Part shown: positions 18,275-26,095 of the stretch, piece by piece | How the letters are laid out: each line of letters starts with the position of its first letter | Numbering within the stretch: position 1 is the first letter of the stretch | Origin: Spongiibacter tropicus DSM 19543 | GTDB taxonomy: Bacteria; Pseudomonadota; Gammaproteobacteria; Pseudomonadales; Spongiibacteraceae | NCBI RefSeq assembly: GCF_000420325.1 | Contig: NZ_ATUS01000001.1 | Coordinates: 2,360,463-2,424,462 of the forward strand | Length of the DNA: 64,000 nt | Direction of reading: 5' to 3' | The notes under the pieces: generated by a model | Database searches by the model: none | What the model was told of the DNA's origin: nothing | Seen by the model: the letters and a program-made list of their open reading frames with translations, nothing else | Made by a program: the position numbers and the translations under genes

Positions 18275-19303
18275 ATGACATTTACTCGCGGCAAAAAGCT
18301 GTATATCTCCGACGTGACCCTGCGCGACGGCAGCCACGCCATTCGCCATCAATACTCCCTGAAAAATGTGCAGGACATCGCCCGCGCCCTCGACCAGGCC
18401 AAGGTCGATAGCATCGAAGTGGCCCACGGCGACGGCCTGCAAGGCTCCAGCTTCAACTACGGCTTTGGCGCCCACACCGACCTGGAGTGGATTGAAGCCG
18501 TGGCCGAAGTGGTTGAGCACGCCCAGATCGCCACCCTGCTGCTGCCCGGCATCGGCACCGTTCACGACCTCGACGCCGCCTACAACGCCGGTGCCCGCAT
18601 CGTGCGGGTCGCCACCCACTGCACCGAAGCCGATGTCTCCCGCCAGCACATTGAACACGCCCGCAAACTGGGCATGGACACCGTTGGCTTCCTGATGATG
18701 AGCCACATGCAAACCCCGCAGGGCCTGGCGCAGCAGGCCAAGCTGATGGAAGACTACGGCGCGACCTGCCTGTACGTGGTGGACTCTGGCGGCGCCATGA
18801 ACATGAACGACATCCGCGACCGCTTCCGGGCCCTCAAAGACGTCCTCAAGCCCGACACCCTGACCGGCATTCACGCCCACCACAACCTCGCGCTGGGCGT
18901 AGCCAACTCCATTGTTGCGGTAGAAGAAGGCTGCGACCGGGTGGATGCCAGTCTGGCGGGCATGGGTGCGGGTGCCGGTAACGCGCCGCTGGAAGTGTGC
19001 ATTGCCGCCTTCGACAAAATGGGCTGGGAACACGGCACCGACATCTACGCCCTGATGGATGCGGCCGACGACATTGTGCGTCCCCTGCAGGACCGCCCGG
19101 TACGGGTAGACCGCGAAACGCTGGCCCTGGGCTATGCGGGGGTTTACTCCAGTTTCCTGCGTCACTCGGAAGTGGCGGCGAAGAAATATGGTCTGAAGAC
19201 TGTGGATATTTTGGTTGAGCTTGGCCGCCGCCGGATGGTGGGTGGTCAGGAAGACATGATTGTGGATGTGGCGCTGGATCTCCTCGCCGCGCAAGAGGGT
19301 TAA
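18275..19303 (+). CDS. dmpG: 4-Hydroxy-2-oxovalerate aldolase
   Basis: 342 residues from the ATG at 18275 (MTFTRGKK), preceded by GAGGAG seven bases upstream; a longer reading frame would overlap dmpF. The DRE-TIM barrel signature is intact: R17, D18 and H21 in [10 protein letters not shown] and the metal motif GIHAHHN. It splits 4-hydroxy-2-oxovalerate into pyruvate and acetaldehyde and works as a channelled complex with DmpF. It precedes dmpH by five bases. Confidence 0.95.
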   Translation: MTFTRGKKLYISDVTLRDGSHAIRHQYSLKNVQDIARALDQAKVDSIEVAHGDGLQGSSFNYGFGAHTDLEWIEAVAEVVEHAQIATLLLPGIGTVHDLDAAYNAGARIVRVATHCTEADVSRQHIEHARKLGMDTVGFLMMSHMQTPQGLAQQAKLMEDYGATCLYVVDSGGAMNMNDIRDRFRALKDVLKPDTLTGIHAHHNLALGVANSIVAVEEGCDRVDASLAGMGAGAGNAPLEVCIAAFDKMGWEHGTDIYALMDAADDIVRPLQDRPVRVDRETLALGYAGVYSSFLRHSEVAAKKYGLKTVDILVELGRRRMVGGQEDMIVDVALDLLAAQEG

Positions 19304-19308
19304 TTCAA

Positions 19309-20103
19309 ATGACAAGAACACTGACTAACGAGCAAATGCTGGCGCTTGCAGAGCACATTGAGAATGCCGAGTTGCAGGCCCATGACATCAGCAAAGTGAC
19401 CAATCAGTATCCAGAGATGAATTTCGAGGATGCCTACGACGTACAGTGGGAAATCCGCCGTCGCAAAGAAGCGCGTGGCAACAAGGTTATCGGCCTGAAA
19501 ATGGGCCTGACCTCCTGGGCCAAAATGGCGCAGATGGGTGTGGAAACGCCAATTTACGGTTTTCTGGCCGACTACTTCAGCGTGCCCGACGGCGGTGTGG
19601 TGAACACCAAAGAACTGATTCACCCGAAAATTGAGGCGGAGATTGCCTTTGTCACCAAGGCGCCGCTGAAAGGGCCGGGTTGTCACATCGGCGACGTGCT
19701 GGCGGCCACCGACTTCGTGATTCCCGCTGTGGAAGTGATCGACTCGCGCTACGAGAACTTCAAGTTCGATCTGGTCAGCGTGGTGGCCGATAACGCCTCC
19801 TCAACGCGCTTCATTACCGGCGGGCAGATGGCCGATGTGGCAGATGTCGATCTGAAAACCCTCGGTGTGGTCGTTGAGAAAAACGGTGAAATTGTTGAAG
19901 TTGGTGCCGGTGCTGCTGTGCTGGGGCACCCTGCATCCAGCGTTGCCATGCTGGCAAACTTATTGGCTGAGCGCGGCGAGCATATTCCCGCGGGCACCTT
20001 CATTATGACCGGCGGCATCACCGCGGCGATTGCGGTTGAGGCAGGCGATAATATCTGTGTGCGTTATCAGGGCCTGGGGTCAGTCTCGACACGTTTTGAA
20101 TAA
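19309..20103 (+). CDS. dmpH: 4-Oxalocrotonate decarboxylase
   Basis: 264 residues. It belongs to the same hydratase/decarboxylase family as dmpE and shares the motifs [39 protein letters not shown] and [19 protein letters not shown]. It decarboxylates 2-oxo-3-hexenedioate to 2-hydroxypenta-2,4-dienoate, using Mg or Mn. Its place between the aldolase and tautomerase genes identifies it as the decarboxylase rather than a second hydratase. Confidence 0.92.
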   Translation: MTRTLTNEQMLALAEHIENAELQAHDISKVTNQYPEMNFEDAYDVQWEIRRRKEARGNKVIGLKMGLTSWAKMAQMGVETPIYGFLADYFSVPDGGVVNTKELIHPKIEAEIAFVTKAPLKGPGCHIGDVLAATDFVIPAVEVIDSRYENFKFDLVSVVADNASSTRFITGGQMADVADVDLKTLGVVVEKNGEIVEVGAGAAVLGHPASSVAMLANLLAERGEHIPAGTFIMTGGITAAIAVEAGDNICVRYQGLGSVSTRFE

Positions 20104-20114
20104 GGAGGGCGTTT

Positions 20115-20306
20115 ATGCCAATAGCACAGCTTTACATTATTGAAGGTCGCAGCGATGAGCAAAAGGAAACGCTGATCCGCGAAGTGACAGAGGCCATGTC
20201 GCGCTCGCTGGACGCGCCGGTGGAGCGCATCCGCGTGATGATTACCGAAATGCCCAAGCAACACTTCGGGATCGCCGGGCAGTCGGCCAAGCAACTGGGG
20301 CGCTGA
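20115..20306 (+). CDS. dmpI: 4-Oxalocrotonate tautomerase
   Basis: 63 residues including the initiator Met. After Met removal the catalytic set is complete in canonical numbering: P1, R11, R39 and F50. The enzyme isomerises the enol form of 4-oxalocrotonate to the keto form for DmpH. AAGGAGG precedes the ATG by eight bases. It is the last gene of the standard meta pathway. A short GC-rich inverted repeat (GGGGCGC/GCGCTCC) spans the stop codon but no T-run follows, so read-through into the next gene is possible. Confidence 0.95.
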   Translation: MPIAQLYIIEGRSDEQKETLIREVTEAMSRSLDAPVERIRVMITEMPKQHFGIAGQSAKQLGR

Positions 20307-20347
20307 ACGGCGCTCCGTCACACTAAAACCAGAAGGGCGAGCGGCGT

Positions 20348-20986
20348 ATGCAGAGAGTGCCGGTGATTTACCTGTCATCCAGCATGGAAGTTCTGCTGAG
20401 CAGCAATGGCCGCTCGCCGCTTCATCAGGTCTTTGCACCGCTTGGCGAGGTTGAAGCGTTGCTCTTCGTTTCGCAAAGTGATTTGGGATATACCGTCAAA
20501 ATCTGCCATGGCGGCGAGGGTGGGCCCTATGCATCGCGGCTTAAAACCAAGTGCGCGGCGGCAGGTATTGATGTGGAGATGGACAGATACATCTCCTCGA
20601 GCCTGACCTTGCTGGCCGGTTCTCTGCTTCCAAAAAGGCAGGTGTCGGTTATGGAATTGCGCTTGCCACCGGGGAGATCTGCCGAGGAATACATAAGATT
20701 GGGTGAGCATATTGCCCAAGGGGTGGAGGACGGTGTTGCCGTTGTCTGTCTCGACCGTCAGGGCAGTCGCGAAAACCTGACAGGGCATCGGGATGTGCAG
20801 TCGGCTTTGCAGCGATTGAAGGGGCTGAAAATGCCGTCAGGGAAGTGCACGTCGTTGCCCGGCGATCTGGTTCGCGATCTCATATACATAGCGGTCGGCA
20901 TATCCGGTCGTTTGGCGCCCTCGCATCTTTTCGGCAGTGCCCCCGCCGACAGTCAGCGAGCCTTTAACGGCTGCGGCTGGTTTTAG
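20348..20986 (+). CDS. Degenerate class III extradiol dioxygenase (LigB/DODA-like) protein, metal ligands missing
   Basis: 212 residues. By eye the order of conserved blocks follows DODA/LigB-type dioxygenases: an N-terminal PVIYLSS strand, a second strand LLFVSQS (39-44), AGIDVEMD (72-79), the block VMELRLPPGRSAEEYIRLGEHIA (in two parts, 101-123), DGVAVVCLD (128-136) and ENL (142-144). In active members the matching positions hold the metal or catalytic histidines (SHGS, SAHW, DHGxW, HNL). Here they read SSSM, SQSD, SSSL and ENL, so all are replaced. A non-catalytic, structural or regulatory role is inferred. It lies 41 bases after dmpI, same strand, with its own GGGCGAG upstream, and ends two bases before the next gene. 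Confidence 0.5.
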   Translation: MQRVPVIYLSSSMEVLLSSNGRSPLHQVFAPLGEVEALLFVSQSDLGYTVKICHGGEGGPYASRLKTKCAAAGIDVEMDRYISSSLTLLAGSLLPKRQVSVMELRLPPGRSAEEYIRLGEHIAQGVEDGVAVVCLDRQGSRENLTGHRDVQSALQRLKGLKMPSGKCTSLPGDLVRDLIYIAVGISGRLAPSHLFGSAPADSQRAFNGCGWF

Positions 20987-20988
20987 TC

Positions 20989-21942
20989 ATGCGCTGGTTG
21001 ATTCTGGGAGCGGGGGGGATTGGTGGATACTACGCCGCCCGGCTCGCTGCCGCAGGTGATCAGGTGATGGTAACTGCACGTGGCGAACATCTCGCTGCGA
21101 TACAGGCGCGCGGACTCAGGCTGAAGTGGGAAGGCGGTGAGCTGCATCAAGGGCTGCTGGCAGTGGATCAGTCCACATTGATTCGGGCATACCGTGCCGA
21201 GGATTTCGACGTCATTGTGCTGGCGATCAAGGCGGGCGCCACGGCGGCGGTCATGGCGGCGCTTGACGGCTGGCTGGCAAATGCGGCAGTGCCGGTACTA
21301 TCGCTGCAAAATGGTGTGGACAATGAGGGGGTTATTGCTGCACAGCTCGGCAATGAACGCACACTGGGCGGCCTTGCAGTGAAAATCGGTGGGCATATTG
21401 TCGCCCCTGGTGTGATCAGCGCCGAGGGGGAGGCCAGGGTGGTGATGGGCTGTTGGCCGCACTATACCAATGTGGCAGACCGGCGCATGCCGCTGCTGGG
21501 TAGGATGAAGAGCGCCTTTGATGTCGCGGGAATCCCCGCTGATATCAGTGGCGACATTCGCCACGCATTGTGGCGTAAATTGATTATTAACAACGGTGTA
21601 AACCCCCTTTCTGCCCTTACAGGGCTGGATACTCGTCAGCTTACTCATCACGCTGAATTTAGCCGTATTGTGCTGGGAATGATGGATGAAGTGGTTATAG
21701 CCTCCGCGGCCGACGGCGTTAACCTTACCGCCTGTGACCGCGACGAGATGTTTGAACTTATCAGCCGGTTTAACGCTATCAAAACCTCTATGCTGGTGGA
21801 CGTTGAAAAACAGCGACCGCTGGAGATAGACGCCATCTGCGGCGCAGTGGTCGAGCGCTGTCGAGTGCTGGGGCAGGAGCCTGTCTACACCGCGACTGTA
21901 ATGTCTCTGCTTAGGCAGCGTAACGCTGATGTTTCGCTCTAG
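20989..21942 (+). CDS. 2-Dehydropantoate 2-reductase family oxidoreductase
   Basis: 317 residues. The N-terminal NADP-binding motif LGAGGIGGYYAARLAAAG, the middle segment ALQNGVDNE-like (LSLQNGVDNEGVI) and the C-terminal KLIINNGVNPLSALTG with EIDAICGAVVERC are characteristic of ketopantoate reductase (ApbA/PanE). PanE reduces 2-dehydropantoate to pantoate in CoA synthesis, but paralogues act on other 2-oxo acids. Its position, two bases after the dioxygenase-like gene and behind the phenol operon, raises the possibility of a catabolic rather than biosynthetic role. That is inference, so no gene symbol is given. Confidence 0.85.
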   Translation: MRWLILGAGGIGGYYAARLAAAGDQVMVTARGEHLAAIQARGLRLKWEGGELHQGLLAVDQSTLIRAYRAEDFDVIVLAIKAGATAAVMAALDGWLANAAVPVLSLQNGVDNEGVIAAQLGNERTLGGLAVKIGGHIVAPGVISAEGEARVVMGCWPHYTNVADRRMPLLGRMKSAFDVAGIPADISGDIRHALWRKLIINNGVNPLSALTGLDTRQLTHHAEFSRIVLGMMDEVVIASAADGVNLTACDRDEMFELISRFNAIKTSMLVDVEKQRPLEIDAICGAVVERCRVLGQEPVYTATVMSLLRQRNADVSL

Positions 21943-22189
21943 TTTCTCCGCTGCTTAGGTATTGGAGAAGCTCGTTGTTGCATCCTGGGTAGAGACGTCC
22001 ACGCTGACACCGTATCGTTTCGGAAGAGCTTTGTTCAGATATAGTGCGCCAAATGTTATATTTTGGGTCATGTGATCTTATTTGGTGCGTCGACAGGGTG
22101 TTGTCGCAGCCGGACGACAACCCAATAGGCCCATGATGGCGAGAGCAGGGCGTTCGGAACGTTTTCTTATATCAGTAAATGAGGTAGTT
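21943..22189. other. Intergenic region, no gene recognised
   Basis: About 250 bases between the reductase gene and a small lipoprotein gene. A short minus-strand reading frame (21911-22120) has no recognisable features. The AT-rich patch around 22045-22080 could hold a promoter for the lipoprotein, but no clear -35/-10 pair is visible. Confidence 0.5.
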
Positions 22190-22363
22190 ATGCGTTCTCT
22201 CTCCATGATGACGGTGTTGTTGTTGGCGATATTTTCAGTGGGCTGTGCGTCGACACCCGATCAGCAAAACCGTCAGTCCAATGCGGTTTCTGAGCTCGAT
22301 AATGGTGCAAAGTGTAAGGTCAAGATTGTGGCGAATACCCATCGTCGAGTGAAAGTCTGCTGA
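22190..22363 (+). CDS. Small putative lipoprotein
   Basis: 57 residues from the ATG at 22190, which has GAGG nearby upstream. The sequence starts MRSLSMMTVLLLAIFSVGC: a short basic start, hydrophobic core and lipobox FSVGC with Cys at residue 19. The mature part is about 39 residues, Asn/Gln-rich then basic (KCKVKIVANTHRRVKVC) with two more cysteines that could form a disulphide. No family is recognised. An intrinsic terminator follows 25 bases after the stop, so it looks like a stand-alone gene. Confidence 0.6.
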   Translation: MRSLSMMTVLLLAIFSVGCASTPDQQNRQSNAVSELDNGAKCKVKIVANTHRRVKVC

Positions 22364-22387
22364 GCTGGTCCCATCCGCTCAGGCAAT

Positions 22388-22414
22388 AAGGGTGGCTATA
22401 GGCCGCCCTTTTTT
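22388..22414 (+). terminator. Rho-independent terminator of the small lipoprotein gene
   Basis: Stem AAGGGTGGC / GCCGCCCTT with a five-base loop (one G-T pair), followed by a run of T. Confidence 0.85.
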
Positions 22415-22594
22415 GTGCCTAGCCGGTGCCGTGGTGCAGGTTTTTTCCGTAGCGCAGCCCGTAGAAAACGATCCTCTTGTGGTGCGCTGCTATATTCCCG
22501 TGCACTGCAATGGCACCTGTTAAACCGTCCTGGGCTTTTTGCGCCTTTCCAATAATTGCTTGTGGCTCAATCTCTTAGGTTTATTTTCAGGTGT

Positions 22595-22610
22595 TGGTAC
22601 AGGCCTTGCT
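22595..22610 (+). promoter_or_regulatory. Sigma-54 promoter upstream of the 2OG-oxygenase operon
   Basis: TGGTACAGGCCTTGCT fits TGGYRC-N5-TTGCW, with GG and GC spaced exactly as in the phenol and glnA promoters. It lies 112 bases upstream of the oxygenase start codon. No clear activator site was found upstream: several GGTGC/GCACC half-sites occur at 22420-22520 (for example TGCACTGCAATGGCACC) but they are not arranged as a clean NtrC palindrome. Confidence 0.65.
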
Positions 22611-22721
22611 CTAGCTAGGGCAAGAAGTATCCGGGACGACCCGGAGCGGTCAGTGCCGTTTCTTTGTCTGGACGACCAGGCGACATTTTGAATATTCAAC
22701 ATTATTCAGGAGGTTGCCAAA

Positions 22722-23753
22722 GTGTCAGACAAATCCTCGCCACACTCTGCCTTTACCCAGCTACCCACCGTCGATATCAGCGGTCTTTTCAGTGATGACC
22801 CGTTGTGCCGATTGGCGGTGGCCAATGAGCTGGGCCGCGCGGCACGCGACGTTGGCTTTTTATACATTACCGGCCACGGTGTCAGCCCCGCCCTGCAAAT
22901 GCGTTTGATCGAGCAGGCTAAGGCCTATTTTGCCCAGCCGCTGGACGACAAAATGCGCTTTTACATCGGCCAGTCGGAGAACCACAGCGGCTACGTACCT
23001 GAGGGTGAGGAGCGCTTCGGTGATGGCGTCGCCGATTGCAAAGAAGCCTACGATATCAATTACGACTACCGCGCCGAACTCGGTCGTCGTCCCATGCTGG
23101 GGCCCACGCAATGGCCAGATGCGCCGAGCTTTAAGGACGACGTGCAGGCCTATTATCAGGCGGCGCTCCACGTGGCGGATGCCTTGTTCCGCGGTTTTGC
23201 GCTGGCGCTGAACCTCGAAGAAGACGCGCTGAGCCGCATGGTGAATCACCCGCCGAGTCAGCTGCGGATGATTCACTACCCCTACAATGAAAATGCGGTT
23301 CACGACCGCCCGGGTATCGGGGCACACACCGACTACGAGTGTTTCACCATTCTCATGCCAACGGCTCCCGGTCTGGAGGTGCTGAATGGCGCGGGAGAGT
23401 GGATTGACGTGCCGCTGAAAGACAACGCCTTTGTGATCAATATTGGCGATATGCTCGAAGTGCTAAGCAACGGACAGTTCGTAGCTACCTCGCATCGGGT
23501 ACGCAAGGTAAAGGAAGAGCGTTATTCCTTTCCGCTGTTTTGCGCTTGCGACTATGACGCAGAGATTTCGCCGATTGCATCCCTGCCCAAAGGCCGTGAG
23601 GATCGCGACTACGGAAGTCTGAAATGTGGCGACCATCTTTACGCACAAACCATTCAAACCTTTTCCTATTTAAAGCAGCGTCTGGCGAGCGGCGAAATTT
23701 GCCTGCCCGAGAATGCGCGCAGCGTGGATAGCTTCGGCTATCACGGACAATAG
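22722..23753 (+). CDS. Isopenicillin-N-synthase-family 2-oxoglutarate/Fe(II) oxygenase
   Basis: 343 residues from a GTG start at 22722 with AGGAGG eight bases upstream. It has the DIOX_N region (PTVDISGLF; GFLYITGHGV) and the double-stranded beta-helix core. The iron triad is H202-x-D204 (GAHTDYECF) and H258 (ATSHRV), and R267-x-S269 (RYS) would bind 2-oxoglutarate. The substrate is unknown. It heads an operon with an uncharacterised protein and a urea-carboxylase-type periplasmic binding protein, so oxidation of a small nitrogen compound is one possibility. That is inferred from context and from the sigma-54 promoter. Confidence 0.88.
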   Translation: MSDKSSPHSAFTQLPTVDISGLFSDDPLCRLAVANELGRAARDVGFLYITGHGVSPALQMRLIEQAKAYFAQPLDDKMRFYIGQSENHSGYVPEGEERFGDGVADCKEAYDINYDYRAELGRRPMLGPTQWPDAPSFKDDVQAYYQAALHVADALFRGFALALNLEEDALSRMVNHPPSQLRMIHYPYNENAVHDRPGIGAHTDYECFTILMPTAPGLEVLNGAGEWIDVPLKDNAFVINIGDMLEVLSNGQFVATSHRVRKVKEERYSFPLFCACDYDAEISPIASLPKGREDRDYGSLKCGDHLYAQTIQTFSYLKQRLASGEICLPENARSVDSFGYHGQ

Positions 23754-23763
23754 GGAGCGGAGC

Positions 23764-24711
23764 ATGCATTTAGCTGAACTTCTGCAACATCATCAGTATC
23801 GGCCGGACGACGGTGTGCCCGACTGGATGCTGGGCTATTTCAAGCGCCGCAGCATCAGCTTTGCCAATGGCGATACGGATACCCGCACTCACGTCTGCTG
23901 GCTGCAAAGCCGCAACTTCACCATCGACCTGCGCCTGCCGGTGGACGCCGAACAAGTCGCCGCCAAAGCCTGGCGAGATTACAGCGCGGCAGAGTTGCGC
24001 GCGATGGGCAATTACGAAGGCTGGGTGGCCGACAGCGTGTGGGATGGCGAAACCCTGTCCTGGCAGAACGAAAAGGCCCTGCAGCTCCACGGCCGCTGGC
24101 AGGAGCCCGCCTATTTAAAACGGGTGGGCAACTGCATGATGGAGTTTTGCCCCAGCAATGTTTATGTCGAGGATTGGCGGCTACAGCCCAGCCAGCCCGG
24201 CCCGCTGATTGGCTTGCGGCTGCTGCAGGAGACGAATCTGAGCACGGGAGAGCAGTATTCCCGCGACGGTGGTCTCATCATCTGTGGCGACTATGCCGCG
24301 CTGGTGCTTGCGCGGCCCGAAGCGATTTTCGCCGAGAGCGACAATGCCCTGCGCGCGAAGGCCGAACAGGCCGTGGGTGATGCCGCTGCGCTGGCGCAAC
24401 TGTTCAATTTCGAAACCTCCGTCGCCAGCGGCTCGCTGGCTCAGGGCTATACCGTTGAACTGAGCACGTGCCCAGAGCGACAAGGGCAGACACTGTTATC
24501 GCTGGACGGCTTTTCAATGACGGCCAATGGTCGCGCACTTACCCAGCGCATTGCGCAGCAAGACGGCCGCGACATTGAGCGGCGATTTGTCATCGATACC
24601 CTGGAAGTGTCTTGCGCCTTCCCACAATTCACTCAGACAAGCGCACAGGCAAACCAATGGTTTGAGCGCGAGCGCGAAACCCTGTGTCGTTATACCCAAC
24701 CCTGTTACTGA
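23764..24711 (+). CDS. Uncharacterised protein, possibly HRI1-like
   Basis: 315 residues from the ATG at 23764, with GGAGCGGAG just upstream and ten bases after the oxygenase stop. There is no signal peptide or membrane segment. The sequence is rich in Trp and Tyr (DWMLGYFKRRSISF; NYEGWVADSVWDGETLSW; CMMEFCPSNVYVEDWRL; GGLIICGDYAALVLARP), suggesting a compact beta-rich fold. The arrangement of paired beta-barrel-like halves recalls the HRI1 family, but this is a weak resemblance from memory. No catalytic motif was recognised. Co-location between the oxygenase and the binding protein suggests a shared pathway. Confidence 0.6.
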   Translation: MHLAELLQHHQYRPDDGVPDWMLGYFKRRSISFANGDTDTRTHVCWLQSRNFTIDLRLPVDAEQVAAKAWRDYSAAELRAMGNYEGWVADSVWDGETLSWQNEKALQLHGRWQEPAYLKRVGNCMMEFCPSNVYVEDWRLQPSQPGPLIGLRLLQETNLSTGEQYSRDGGLIICGDYAALVLARPEAIFAESDNALRAKAEQAVGDAAALAQLFNFETSVASGSLAQGYTVELSTCPERQGQTLLSLDGFSMTANGRALTQRIAQQDGRDIERRFVIDTLEVSCAFPQFTQTSAQANQWFERERETLCRYTQPCY

Positions 24712-24725
24712 TGCCGAGAGGTCAA

Positions 24726-25823
24726 ATGATGAAGAAGTTTTTTACGCGAATGAAAGACAGTCGAAAGCGAGTGGCCGCCGCCCTGTGCCTGATGGTCTGT
24801 GCAATGGGTGTTGGTGCTGTCCACGCCGAGGAGAAAAAATCTTTTACGGTTGCCTGGTCGATTTACTCCGGCTGGATGCCCTGGGCCTATGCCACTGATA
24901 AAGGCATTATCAAAAAGTGGGCGGACAAGTACGGCATCGAAATTGAAGTCGTGCAGATGAACGACTACATCGAATCCATCAACCAGTTTACGGCCGGGAA
25001 ATTTGACGCCTGCGCCATGACCAATATGGACGCCCTGACTATCCCGGCCGCCTTCGGCGTGGAAACCACCGGGCTGATTCTTGGGGACTACTCCAACGGC
25101 AACGACGGCCTGGTACTCAAAGATGCCAAGAGCATTGCCGATATCAAAGGCCGCCAGGTGAACCTGGTCGAGCTGTCCGTTTCCCATTACTTCCTTGCCC
25201 GCGCGCTGGATATGAATGGCATGTCTGAGCGCGACGTGACGGTGGTGAACACCTCGGATGCCGACGCCGTGTCGTCCTTCATGACCGACGACGTGACGGC
25301 GGCTGCCGTGTGGAACCCGCAGCTCGGCATCATCCTCGACAATGCCGAAGACGCGATTGAGGTCTTCACCTCCAAGCAAATCCCCGGCGAAATCATCGAC
25401 ATGATGGCCGCCAATACCGAAACCCTGAAAGCCAATCCGGCCTTTGGGAAGGCGCTGGTCGGCGCCTGGTTTGAAACCCTCGCGCTGATGCAGGGCGATT
25501 CTGCCGAGGCTATCGCCGCGCGCAGCTACATGGCCGAACAAGCCGGTACCGATCTGGCAGGCTACGATGCCCAGTTGGACGACACCATGCTGTTCTACAG
25601 CCCCGCTGATGCCTACAAATTTGCCAGCAGCGACGAACTGCCCGTGGTGATGGACAAAGTCCGCCAGTTCTCCTTCGACAAAGGCCTGCTCGGTGAAGCC
25701 AGCCCCAGCCCCGACGTGGTGGGTATGAGCTTTTCTGATGGCTCGGTGCTGGGCGACAACAGCAACATCAAACTGCACTTCGATGCCAGCTACGTGAAAA
25801 TGGCGGCTGACGGCAAGCTTTAA
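24726..25823 (+). CDS. Periplasmic substrate-binding protein of the urea-carboxylase-associated ABC type
   Basis: 365 residues from the ATG at 24726 (MMKKFFTRM), which has GAGAGG upstream; the preceding in-frame start would lie inside the previous gene. A Sec signal ends around VHAEEKK. The mature part has the NitT/TauT-like pattern and specific stretches (FTVAWSIYSGWMPWAYA, EVVQMNDYIESINQFTAGKFD, CAMTNMDALTIPAA, VNLVELSVSHYFLARAL) that I associate with binding proteins encoded near urea (guanidine) carboxylase genes. No permease or ATPase gene is present in this window, so it is an orphan here. The ligand is unknown: urea, guanidine or a related compound. A terminator follows. Confidence 0.8.
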   Translation: MMKKFFTRMKDSRKRVAAALCLMVCAMGVGAVHAEEKKSFTVAWSIYSGWMPWAYATDKGIIKKWADKYGIEIEVVQMNDYIESINQFTAGKFDACAMTNMDALTIPAAFGVETTGLILGDYSNGNDGLVLKDAKSIADIKGRQVNLVELSVSHYFLARALDMNGMSERDVTVVNTSDADAVSSFMTDDVTAAAVWNPQLGIILDNAEDAIEVFTSKQIPGEIIDMMAANTETLKANPAFGKALVGAWFETLALMQGDSAEAIAARSYMAEQAGTDLAGYDAQLDDTMLFYSPADAYKFASSDELPVVMDKVRQFSFDKGLLGEASPSPDVVGMSFSDGSVLGDNSNIKLHFDASYVKMAADGKL

Positions 25824-25846
25824 GCCCTGCGTCGTCTAATAACACA

Positions 25847-25880
25847 AGCCTCGGGGGCGTTAAGCTCTCGAGGCTTTTTT
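25847..25880 (+). terminator. Rho-independent terminator of the oxygenase/binding-protein operon
   Basis: AGCCTCG and CGAGGCT flank a 15-base loop, and the right arm runs into six T. Confidence 0.85.
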
Positions 25881-25970
25881 ATTTGGCTCAGGGAAAGCGG
25901 TATTGCGCTAATACGCCGCAGCGAACTACGGGCGGATTGAGGGTGTGTGAGCAGTGAGAAACTGAGGAAG

Positions 25971-25988
25971 AAGAGTGGTGCCAGAGGC
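25971..25988. repeat. Degenerate tRNA-Phe 3'-end remnant (outer boundary of the RM island)
   Basis: AAGAGTGGTGCCAGAGGC differs by one deleted C from AAGAGTGGTGCCCAGAGGC at the tRNA-Phe 3' end (40353-40371), including bases flanking the tRNA. It lies between the chromosomal terminator at 25880 and the end of hsdR. It is best read as the far attachment-site copy left by integration of the restriction island. The match is short, so chance cannot be fully excluded. Confidence 0.5.
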
Positions 25989-26095
25989 ATCTCGCTATCT
26001 TTTTCGTAACTGTTTGATAATTTTATATTTATCCCGTTTACTAAATTCCATGTACCCCTAAATAGCAGCCCTTTCTAGCTGTGCCTAAGCTGGGT

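Noticed and set aside
17398-18342. A 314-codon His/Gly-rich minus-strand frame
   Set aside because: It is antisense to dmpF, with composition expected from the opposite strand of a high-GC gene.
20289-20310. An intrinsic terminator directly after dmpI
   Set aside because: A GC-rich inverted repeat is present but no T-run follows, so no terminator is claimed.
21911-22120. A 69-codon minus-strand frame after the ketopantoate-reductase-like gene
   Set aside because: No ribosome-binding site, signal, motif or partner; it partly overlaps the upstream gene.
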